Of a stretch of 39,824 bases of DNA, positions 8,352-14,867 are shown piece after piece (position 1 is the stretch's first letter; every line of letters starts with the position of its first letter). The translations under genes and the position numbers were made by a program. A model generated the notes under the pieces. The model searched no databases. It worked only from the letters and a program-made list of their open reading frames with translations, and was not told where the DNA came from. Origin of the DNA: Bacteroidales bacterium (GTDB taxonomy: Bacteria > Bacteroidota > Bacteroidia > Bacteroidales > P3). The stretch spans positions 1 to 39,824 of the forward strand of contig JAGCUZ010000070.1 in assembly GCA_017962615.1 (NCBI GenBank). The letters run 5' to 3'.

Positions 8352-9464
8352 TTATTTCAACATTATTTGGTTGGATTCAACCGTGAAGATGCGATGGTCG
8401 ATGTCGGGCGTCTCGTCGAAGATGGCCTCGATGCGTCCGGGCTGGGTGTCGCTAAGGAACACCTGTCCGAACCTGTCGCTGCCCACCAGCTGTATCAGCT
8501 GCTTCACCCGAGGCATGTCCAGCTTGTCGAAGATGTCGTCGAGCAGTAGGATAGGGGATACCCCGCAGTGTTGTTTGATATATTCGAACTGTGCGAGTTT
8601 GAGCGAAAGCACGAAAGTTTTCTGCTGTCCCTGCGAGCCGAATTTCTTTGCGGCGAATTCTCCTATCTTAAGCTCTATGTCGTCGCGGTGAGGGCCTTCG
8701 GTGGTGAAGAGGGCGTAGGCGTCGCGCCGTCTGCTCTCGACGAGCAGGGGCATCAGTTTCCCCTCCTTGTCGTTCATCGTCGAGGTGTAGGTTATCGTGC
8801 CGTTTTCTTTCCCGTTAGATATCCACTGGTGGTAGTAGTTGAATAAGGGTTCGAATTCTTTCAGGAATGCCACGCGGGTTTCATAAAGACGCTCCCCGTA
8901 GCGTGCCAGCTGCTCGTCCCACACCGTAAGCTCGTTGTCTTCGAAATAATGGTTCTCGTAGAACGCTTTCAGCAGCTTGTTGCGCTGTTCGAGGACTTTG
9001 TTGTAGGCCACCAGGTTGTTCAGATACGTGCTGTCGGTCTGCGCTATGACGCCGTCGATGAATTTTCGGCGGCTGTCGCTGCCGCCGGTGATGATGGTCT
9101 GGTCGGCCGGCGACACCATCACGAGCGGCACCTTGCCTATATGCTCGGCAAAGGTCTTGTAGGCCTTCTTGTTCCAGCGCATCTGCTTGGCGGCGCCCTT
9201 CTTTTGTATGCAGCTGACCTGTACGGTGTCGCCGCCTATGCTGTAGCGGCCGTGAATGGCGAAGAAGTCCTCGCCGAGCCGTATGTTTTGGCTGTCGATG
9301 GTGTTGAAGCGGCTTTTGCAGAAAGAGAGGTAGTATATGGCGTCGAGGAGGTTGGTCTTGCCCACCCCGTTGTTGCCGACAAAGCAGTTCACGTTGCTGC
9401 ACAAGTCAACCTCAAGTTCGGCGTAGTTCTTGAAGTTGGAGAGCTTAAGGTTTTCTAAATGCAT
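8352..9464 (-). CDS. recF: DNA replication and repair protein RecF
   Basis: The 370-residue SMC-like ATPase loads RecA at single-strand gaps together with RecO and RecR. Walker A is GNNGVGKT at 30-37, the ABC signature is GSQGQQKT at 276-283, and Walker B with D-loop is LLLDDIFDKLD at 306-316. The correct start is the ATG at 9464 (MHLENLKLSNFKNY); the open frame continues upstream only as a shadow of ispH. The start lies inside the end of ispH, with a 10-bp overlap, and the stop is 2 nt from the DUF721 gene. Length and motifs are standard. Confidence 0.96.
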   Translation of the reverse strand: MHLENLKLSNFKNYAELEVDLCSNVNCFVGNNGVGKTNLLDAIYYLSFCKSRFNTIDSQNIRLGEDFFAIHGRYSIGGDTVQVSCIQKKGAAKQMRWNKKAYKTFAEHIGKVPLVMVSPADQTIITGGSDSRRKFIDGVIAQTDSTYLNNLVAYNKVLEQRNKLLKAFYENHYFEDNELTVWDEQLARYGERLYETRVAFLKEFEPLFNYYHQWISNGKENGTITYTSTMNDKEGKLMPLLVESRRRDAYALFTTEGPHRDDIELKIGEFAAKKFGSQGQQKTFVLSLKLAQFEYIKQHCGVSPILLLDDIFDKLDMPRVKQLIQLVGSDRFGQVFLSDTQPGRIEAIFDETPDIDHRIFTVESNQIMLK

Positions 9465-10324
9465 CGTGCTATCTTTTTTCCAATATCTTCCATGAGCCAT
9501 CTCGGTGTCGATGTGGCTCCGGTTATTCCCACGCGGTTGGCTCCGCTTAGCCATGCCGCGTCGTACTCGTCCCAGTCCGACAGCGTGTAGGTGCGGGGCT
9601 GCACCTTCTTGCAGTATTCGTAAAGGTAGAGGCCGTTCGAGCTGTTCTCGCCGCGCACAAACAGCAGCACGTCGACCGAGAGGGCGAATTTCTCCAGCTC
9701 TACGGCCCGGTTCGACACCCGCTTGCACAGGGTGTTGTAGGCTATGAAGTCGTTGCAGCCGCTCTCTGCAAGGCGGCGCTTGATGTTCTCTGTCAGCAGG
9801 TTGTATTCCTCTTTGCTCTTGGTGGTCTGCGAGTAGAGGCGTATGGGGCGGCTGAAGTCGATGTGGTCGATGTCCGATGAGTGGCTTGCTATCAAGGCGT
9901 TGTTCTCGGCCTGTCCGCAGAGGCCTATCACCTCGGCGTGGCCGGGCTTGCCGAATATCACCACCTGTCCGCCGCACTGCTTCATCTCCTCGTAGCCTGC
10001 GCGTATCTTCTTTTGCAGAGCCAGCACTATGGGGCATGTGGCGTCGATAAGCGTTATGCCGCGTTGCCGTGCCGTCTCGTAGGTCGAGGGCGGCTCGCCG
10101 TGCGCCCGTATCAGCACTCGTGCGCCTTCGCCGAGCGTGGCAAACTGTTCTTTGTCAACCACCTCGAGCCCTTTGTTGCGCAGCCTCTGCACCTCGGCGT
10201 TGTTGTGCACAATGTCGCCCAGGCAGTACAGGGTGCCGTTGTGCTCCAACTCCTCTTCGGCGGTGTCGATGGCTTTGACAACACCGAAACAAAACCCTGC
10301 GTGTTCATCGATAATGATTTCCAT
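9455..10324 (-). CDS. ispH: 4-hydroxy-3-methylbut-2-enyl diphosphate reductase
   Basis: The 289-residue iron-sulfur enzyme performs the last step of the MEP pathway, producing IPP and DMAPP. The three cluster-binding cysteines are visible: C12 in AGFCFGV, C97 in DATCP and C200 in YNTLCKR. The active-site GKPGHAEVIG segment (H129, E131) is present, as is the ATSTPRWL motif near the C-terminus. The start at 10324 (MEIIIDEHAGFCFGV) is the only sensible one. It begins 16 bp after the M23 peptidase gene and overlaps recF. Another MEP gene, ispD, lies 27 kb away, so the pathway genes are scattered. Confidence 0.96.
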   Translation of the reverse strand: MEIIIDEHAGFCFGVVKAIDTAEEELEHNGTLYCLGDIVHNNAEVQRLRNKGLEVVDKEQFATLGEGARVLIRAHGEPPSTYETARQRGITLIDATCPIVLALQKKIRAGYEEMKQCGGQVVIFGKPGHAEVIGLCGQAENNALIASHSSDIDHIDFSRPIRLYSQTTKSKEEYNLLTENIKRRLAESGCNDFIAYNTLCKRVSNRAVELEKFALSVDVLLFVRGENSSNGLYLYEYCKKVQPRTYTLSDWDEYDAAWLSGANRVGITGATSTPRWLMEDIGKKIARCI

Positions 10325-10340
10325 GTCGTAGGCGGTTCGG

Positions 10341-11321
10341 TTAGGAGAGGCACTGGCCTTCCTGGTTGGCGGCTTCTATAACCTGCTCGTACTCATTAGG
10401 TGTGAGGTCGTTGAAGAAGTAGTATATGGGGTTCACCTTCTTGCCGTTCTGGATGACCTCGTAGTGCAGGTGTGCCCCTTGCGAGAGTCCCGTGCTGCCC
10501 ACGGTGCCTATCAGCTCGCCGCGTTTCACCTTCTGTCCGGCTCTCACTTTCACGCTCTCCATGTGGGCGTAAAGCGTCTGATAGCCGTATCCGTGGTTGA
10601 TGATGCACACGGTGCCGTAGCCTGCCAGTCCCGCAATGTTGCGTCCTGCCGACACCACGGTGCCGTCACCTGTGGCGTAGATGGGGGTGCCCTTGTGGGC
10701 GGTGATGTCTATGCCGGTGTGCATCCTGCGGTATTTAAGTATGGGGTGGTACCTCATGCCGAAGCCCGACACAATCTTTCCGCGGTTCTTGGCAATAGGC
10801 ATTATGGCCGGCATCGAGGCCATGCGCTCCGACTTGTTCTTGGCCATGTTGTACACCTCGTCGAGCGACACCGACTGTATGTACAGCCTCTTGCTGAGGT
10901 TGTCGATGCGCTTCGTGGTGTTGATTATCTCGTCCGAGCAGTCGTAGCCCTCCATCTCCGCGTAGCGCTCCACGCCGCCTATGCCCGAGTGGCGCACGCT
11001 TGGCGATATGGGCTCTACTTCAAAGATGGTGCGGTAGATGTTGTCGTCGCGGTTCTCGATGTCTTCAAGCACCGTCTCCGCCCTTGTTATGCGCTCGTTC
11101 ATCGACGCCACCTGGCGCTTGTACTGTTGTATCTCGCGTTTCAGCATGCGCTCCTTGGGCGAGTCGATAATCTGGTAGCCTATCACCATGAACAGCACGC
11201 CCAGCACCACGCCGAATAGCGCGGTGAACGATATCTTCTTCACCTTCTCCTTCATGCCAACCACCACCTTCTCGTACGACAAGGTGTGGGGGTTGAATCT
11301 GTAGGTGTGGCGTTTTCCCAT
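10341..11321 (-). CDS. Membrane-anchored M23 (LytM-type) peptidase
   Basis: The 326-residue protein starts with a short cytoplasmic part, then one membrane helix (about 30-50) and a coiled-coil-like periplasmic stretch (about 55-95). The M23 domain is at about 180-300. Zinc ligands are H201 and D205 (RMHTGIDITA) and H286 (AHLHYEV); H253 (LYAH) and H284 complete the active site, so it should be an active endopeptidase on peptidoglycan. Bacteroidetes proteins of this shape are frequent and may cut cross-links during growth or division. It lies 25 bp downstream of the unknown 348-residue gene and 16 bp upstream of ispH. Confidence 0.9.
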   Translation of the reverse strand: MGKRHTYRFNPHTLSYEKVVVGMKEKVKKISFTALFGVVLGVLFMVIGYQIIDSPKERMLKREIQQYKRQVASMNERITRAETVLEDIENRDDNIYRTIFEVEPISPSVRHSGIGGVERYAEMEGYDCSDEIINTTKRIDNLSKRLYIQSVSLDEVYNMAKNKSERMASMPAIMPIAKNRGKIVSGFGMRYHPILKYRRMHTGIDITAHKGTPIYATGDGTVVSAGRNIAGLAGYGTVCIINHGYGYQTLYAHMESVKVRAGQKVKRGELIGTVGSTGLSQGAHLHYEVIQNGKKVNPIYYFFNDLTPNEYEQVIEAANQEGQCLS

Positions 11322-11346
11322 GGTGGTGTCTCTGTGTGCGGGGCCG

Positions 11347-12393
11347 CTATGCGCTGGCCTCTTTCAGTTTGTTTACAATGTATACAAAGTCGTGTGCGGC
11401 TCGGTCGTTCATGACGTAGAACGTCACGCCTACGGGGTCGATGTGTATGCGGCCCACGTATTGCGCCTGTTCGTGTCCGGCCACGGCGTCGTCCACCGAG
11501 CTGTGGTGATGGTGATGCTTCCTGTATTTCGACGAGGAGCCGTGCAGCGGAGGCCTGTGCGACAGGCGTGTTATGTCGACAGGTTCGAACGTGATATTCA
11601 CGTCTTTGTACGGCAGTATGTCGAAGTCCACCGAGCTGCGGGCCACCAGCATCGCATCAGGATACATCAGTATCTGCTGTCCATGTGCGTCGCGCAGTAT
11701 CGGCGTGTCGTACTTCGACTGTATGAAGTCGAATATGCCGAGGTCGAAGTATACGGTGGTATAGCGTTGGTTGTCGCCCTCGTTGTCCACAGCCCAGATG
11801 CGGCGGCTCACGGCCACAGCCGTGAACACCTTCACCATCTCGGCGTACAGGGCGTAGATCTCCTCGCCCACGGTGTCTTCCACGTGTATCTGCGACGCCG
11901 CCACGTCTTTCTCCAGTATGGCTATGCGCGATTTGGTGTGGTTCAGGGCGCTCACCATGTACTTCTTGGGGCGGTGCCCCATCTTTTTCTTTATGGCGTT
12001 GACGGTGCGCTGCAGGTATTCGGCGTTCTGTGCAATGTACAGGCAGCTCTGGTAGCTTTCTATAATCCGCATCTTCTCGTGGTCGTCGGTGTTCTCCAGC
12101 GCCCGTGTGCACTTGTCTATCTCCCTGTCGAAGTCAAACTCCTGCAGTGTCAGCAGCCTGAAGAGGTTGGGGCGGAAGCGGCTCTTGGTGTCAGCCACGA
12201 AGTGGCGGTATGCGTGGCTCTGGCTTTCGCGGGCGAAGAACCCCGAGCCCGCCGTCTTGCCCTGTACGAACGGCAGCGTGCGCTCCGTCGCTTCATAGCG
12301 GCCTCTGATGCCGAACGTCGAAGAGAGGTAGTGGGGCGATATCCACACTCCGAGCTCGTCGTTGACGCGTGTCCATCGTGGTAAAATCCGCAT
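11347..12393 (-). CDS. Unknown protein with a natural His5 run
   Basis: I do not recognise this 348-residue protein. It lacks a signal peptide and membrane segments, so it is probably cytosolic. The middle (about 95-200) is helical and charged (DREIDKCTRALENTDDHEKMRIIESY, read in parts). The second half has alternating strands (TTVYFDLGIFDFI, ILMYPDAMLVARS, VNITFEPVDI) and a basic loop with HHHHH at 293-297, followed by VGRIHIDPVGVTFYVMNDRAAHDF, which looks like a folded C-terminal domain. It is the first gene of a tight run with M23, ispH, recF and DUF721. Its ATG is formed at the end of a 7-bp repeat tract that fills the gap to lpdA. It may have a role in cell envelope or replication by context only. 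Confidence 0.7.
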   Translation of the reverse strand: MRILPRWTRVNDELGVWISPHYLSSTFGIRGRYEATERTLPFVQGKTAGSGFFARESQSHAYRHFVADTKSRFRPNLFRLLTLQEFDFDREIDKCTRALENTDDHEKMRIIESYQSCLYIAQNAEYLQRTVNAIKKKMGHRPKKYMVSALNHTKSRIAILEKDVAASQIHVEDTVGEEIYALYAEMVKVFTAVAVSRRIWAVDNEGDNQRYTTVYFDLGIFDFIQSKYDTPILRDAHGQQILMYPDAMLVARSSVDFDILPYKDVNITFEPVDITRLSHRPPLHGSSSKYRKHHHHHSSVDDAVAGHEQAQYVGRIHIDPVGVTFYVMNDRAAHDFVYIVNKLKEASA

Positions 12394-12464
12394 AACTTAT
12401 AACTTAGAACTTAAAACTAACAACTACTAATAACTTAAAACTAATAACTTAGAACTTGTAACTA
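12394..12464. repeat. Heptad repeat tract (AACTTAN type), locus A
   Basis: The whole gap between lpdA and the next gene is filled with degenerate 7-bp units; on the minus strand they read AAGTTCT, AAGTTAT, TAGTTTT and variants. The last unit runs directly into the ATG of the 348-residue gene, and the other end reaches the last codons of lpdA. Related tracts are at 18637, 21657 and 27700. Confidence 0.8.
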
Positions 12465-13859
12465 TGCATGTATTGCCTTGCCGTAGGCGGCCTCGATGGC
12501 TTCCATTATGGCCTCGCTCATGGTGGGGTGGGGGTGGATGGCGCTTGCCACCTGTTTGGCGGTCAGGCCGTTCTGACGAGCCGTCACTATGCCGGCTATC
12601 ATTTCCGTCACGTTGTCGCCGCACATGTGGCAGCCCAGTATCTCGTCAGTGTTCTTGTCAACCACCACCTTCACAAATCCGTCGTTGTTGCCTGCTGCCG
12701 TAGCCTTGCCGCTGGCCTTGAAGAAGAACTTGCCCACAAGTATCTCCTTGCCGGCCTCGACGGCCTTCTTCTCGGTGAGGCCCACGCTGGCCACCTCCGG
12801 CGTGGTATATGTGCAACCCGGTATGTTGCTGTAGTTCACCGTATGCGGAGTCTCTCCGCACATCTTCTCCACGCAGCATATAGCCTCGGCGCTTGCCACA
12901 TGGGCCAGGGCCGGACCGTGCACCACATCGCCTATGGCATAGTAGCCCGGCACGTTGGTCTGGTAGTAGTCGTCAACGGTAATCTTGCCGCGCTCAAAGG
13001 CAATGCCCGTTTCCTCCAGTCCGAGGTTCTCGAGGTTGGTCACTACGCCCACGGCGCTCAGCACCACGTCGCAGTCCACCACGCTCTCGCTGTTCTTCTT
13101 CGAGTCTTTGATGGTCACATGGCACACGTCGCCCTCTATCTCCACCTTCTCCACGCTTGAGCTCGTCATCACCTTCATGCCCATCTTGCGGAAGCTGCGG
13201 CTCACCTGGCTCGCGGTGTCCTCGTCCTCGTTAGGCAGTATCTGCGGCATGAATTCCACCAGCGTCACCTGCACTCCGATGCTCTGGTAGAAGAAGGCAA
13301 ACTCGCTGCCTATGGCTCCGCTGCCGCACACCACCATGCTCTTCGGCTTGAAAGGCAGCGTCATGGCCTCGCGGTAGCCTATTATGTGCTTGCCGTCCTG
13401 CGGCATCGAAGGCATCACCTTGCTGCGTGCACCCGTGGCAATGATGATATGAGGAGCCTCGTAGGTCTGCTTCGTGCCGTCGGCGGCGGTCACCTCCACC
13501 TGATGGTTGGGAGCCACCTTGGCGGTGCCCATGATTACGTCAACGTTGTTCTTCTTCAGCAGGAACTGCACGCCCTTGCTCATAGTCTCCGCAACGCCGC
13601 GGCTGCGGGCCACCATGGCGCCCAGGTCGGCCTCGGCGGCCTCGCCCACGGCCACGCCGTAGTTCGCCGCATGGTTTATATAGTTGTAAACCTGTGCACT
13701 CTTCAGCAGCGCCTTGGTGGGTATGCAACCCCAGTTAAGGCATATTCCGCCCAGGTTCTCACGTTCCACAACGGCAGTTTTCATTCCCATCTGGGCACCC
13801 TTCACGGCGGCCACATAACCTCCGGGACCGCTTCCGATAACGATTAAATCGTAGTTCAT
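12462..13859 (-). CDS. lpdA: Dihydrolipoyl dehydrogenase (E3)
   Basis: The 465-residue flavoprotein reoxidises the lipoyl groups of 2-oxoacid dehydrogenase complexes or the glycine cleavage system, passing electrons to NAD+. The FAD-binding motif GSGPGG is at 9-14, the redox-active disulfide C40/C45 in GGICLNWGCIPTKA, a second Rossmann motif CGSGAIGSEFAFF, and the C-terminal H444-P-T-M-S-E449 catalytic dyad at the dimer interface. All key residues are intact. No E1 or E2 subunit gene is in the window. A -7 element lies at 13933-13940, giving a leader of about 70 nt. Confidence 0.96.
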   Translation of the reverse strand: MNYDLIVIGSGPGGYVAAVKGAQMGMKTAVVERENLGGICLNWGCIPTKALLKSAQVYNYINHAANYGVAVGEAAEADLGAMVARSRGVAETMSKGVQFLLKKNNVDVIMGTAKVAPNHQVEVTAADGTKQTYEAPHIIIATGARSKVMPSMPQDGKHIIGYREAMTLPFKPKSMVVCGSGAIGSEFAFFYQSIGVQVTLVEFMPQILPNEDEDTASQVSRSFRKMGMKVMTSSSVEKVEIEGDVCHVTIKDSKKNSESVVDCDVVLSAVGVVTNLENLGLEETGIAFERGKITVDDYYQTNVPGYYAIGDVVHGPALAHVASAEAICCVEKMCGETPHTVNYSNIPGCTYTTPEVASVGLTEKKAVEAGKEILVGKFFFKASGKATAAGNNDGFVKVVVDKNTDEILGCHMCGDNVTEMIAGIVTARQNGLTAKQVASAIHPHPTMSEAIMEAIEAAYGKAIHA

Positions 13860-13932
13860 ACTTTGATATTATTTATTATTATATTCTATTAATTAAGGCA
13901 TTGCGCGCATCTCCGCACGCAACATACCGCTG

Positions 13933-13940
13933 CAAATTTA
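13933..13940 (-). promoter_or_regulatory. Probable -7 promoter element of lpdA
   Basis: The complement of this site reads TAAATTTG, a perfect TAnnTTTG. It is about 75 nt upstream of the lpdA ATG. No clear TTTG -33 box stands 19-21 nt further upstream, so strength is uncertain. Confidence 0.5.
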
Positions 13941-14055
13941 CACTTTTTTTTTGAATTGAAAGCAGTTTCTTTCCCTCCGCAACCGTCAAGTCCTCAAAAA
14001 TCAACAGTCTTATGCCCGATTTTTCCCGATTTACTCCTATCTTTTTTCCAAAACC

Positions 14056-14154
14056 CAGCGTGCCGGAGGTACGCGATTTGCATAACACGGTACAAGCGCA
14101 GCGCAGTGCCGTGACCGTCAGAGACTCTAAGTCAGCGTGCCGTTAGGTACGCGA
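14056..14154. repeat. Stem-loop triplet, locus 1
   Basis: Three hairpins stand in a row. The first is GCGTGCC-GGA-GGTACGC (14058-14074). The second is a 28-nt hairpin (14086-14113) with arms CACGGTAC and GTGCCGTG and an inner GCG/CGC stem. The third is GCGTGCC-GTTA-GGTACGC (14135-14152). The outer two are near-identical direct repeats within CAGCGTGCC...GGTACGCGA. The 28-nt hairpin recurs at 31564-31591 with two swapped base pairs that keep the pairing. There is no T-tract, so none is a classical terminator. Confidence 0.75.
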
Positions 14155-14166
14155 CAATGGATTTTT

Positions 14167-14353
14167 TGTCGTCAATCTGTCGCCGATTTATTGCTTATTT
14201 GTCGCTTTTCTGTTGTCTATCTGTTGCCTATCTGTCACCTATCTGTCGTCAATCTGTTGCCAGTTTGTCGTCAATCTGTTGCCAGTTTGTCGTCAATCTG
14301 TTGCCAGTTTGTCGTCAATCTGTTGCCAGTTTGTCGTCAATCCGTCACCATAT
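14167..14353. repeat. Tandem array of seventeen 11-bp units
   Basis: From 14167 the sequence is an unbroken series of 11-mers beginning TGT or a variant: TGTCGTCAATC and TGTTGCCAGTT alternate perfectly from 14244 to 14342. The earlier units are more diverged (TGTCGCCGATT, TGTTGTCTATC, TGTCACCTATC). The alternating part therefore also has a 22-bp period. The ORFs across it are by-products of the repeat, with no sign of being real genes. It lies between the divergent lpdA and DUF5686 genes. Confidence 0.9.
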
Positions 14354-14432
14354 TTTGGAGTTCATCCACACCTGTTTTCCACCCCCTCGGCGAATGAAAT
14401 ATATGGTATGTTTATAGAAGGTATAGAGATGA

Positions 14433-14489
14433 TAAAGAGTTGGTCCGACCAACTCCTTATCAATTATATACTTACGCTTTATGAAAAAT
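14433..14489. repeat. Dispersed palindromic element, copy 1
   Basis: A hairpin with arms AAAGAGTTGGTC and GACCAACTCCTT (one mismatch) is followed by TATCAATTATATACTTAC and a TTTATGAAAA end. Copies 2 and 3 are at 31866 and 39538. Similarity continues weakly downstream (TTTTGTGCGAATTT at about 14515-14528, shared with copy 2). Confidence 0.85.
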
Positions 14490-14529
14490 TGGTCAAAATC
14501 GGGGTGGTGCGCAATTTTGTGCGAATTTT

Positions 14530-14810
14530 TGAAAGGTGTTGTAACGTATTGGGTTTTAGTGTGGTATGTTCAGGATTGTGGCTGCGGTGGGGTTTGGATG
14601 GGATTTCGGCGTTTTGGGTGTTTGTGGTGGCTTTTTTGGGTTGCGGAACGGGGGCCGAATTGTGGGTGGTGACGGCCGGGTGAATTTGGTTTTGGGAACG
14701 GGTTGGTGTGCGGTAAGGATGTTTTAATGGGGTGGGTGAGGAGGGTGGAGGGGCGGCGAAGGGGTGGAGGAGATGTGGCGAAGGGGTGGCGAAGGGGTGG
14801 GGGAGGCACT
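14530..14810. other. G-rich, C-poor non-coding tract with a G-quadruplex motif
   Basis: The plus strand of this stretch has many G and T and very few C, unlike nearby genes. A strict G-quadruplex pattern is present at 14729-14753: runs of 4, 3, 3 and 4 G with loops of 1, 6 and 4 nt. More GGGG runs follow to 14803 in the repeated phrase GGCGAAGGGGTGG. ORFs crossing it (for example from 14481) have no recognisable features. A similar tract follows palindrome copy 2. Confidence 0.6.
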
Positions 14811-14838
14811 TTTTTATTTCTATACTATAAAAAATGTG

Positions 14839-14846
14839 TATTTTTG
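14839..14846 (+). promoter_or_regulatory. Probable -7 promoter element of the DUF5686 gene
   Basis: TATTTTTG is a perfect TAnnTTTG element, 22 nt before the ATG at 14868. TTTC at 14817-14820 could be a weak -33 box with an 18-nt spacer. The same octamer stands in front of the 32.3-kb gene cluster. Confidence 0.6.
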
Positions 14847-14867
14847 CATTTTGTTCTTTGGAGAGAG

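Noticed and set aside
9465-10037. N-terminal extension of RecF by 191 residues
   Set aside because: It is a shadow of ispH; RecF proteins start at MHLENLKLSNFKNY.
14167-14353. CRISPR array
   Set aside because: Units are 11/22 bp with no unique spacers and there are no cas genes.
14137-14417. ORFs with CRQSVASLSSICCQFVVN repeats
   Set aside because: They arise from the 11-bp tandem array in all three frames; no start signal, no family similarity.
14481-14672. Small ORF MKNWSKSGWCAILCEF..., with a similar start at 31915 (MKTLSNWGWSRILCEI)
   Set aside because: The likeness follows from DNA similarity of palindrome flanks; copy 3 stops after six codons, so coding is unlikely.
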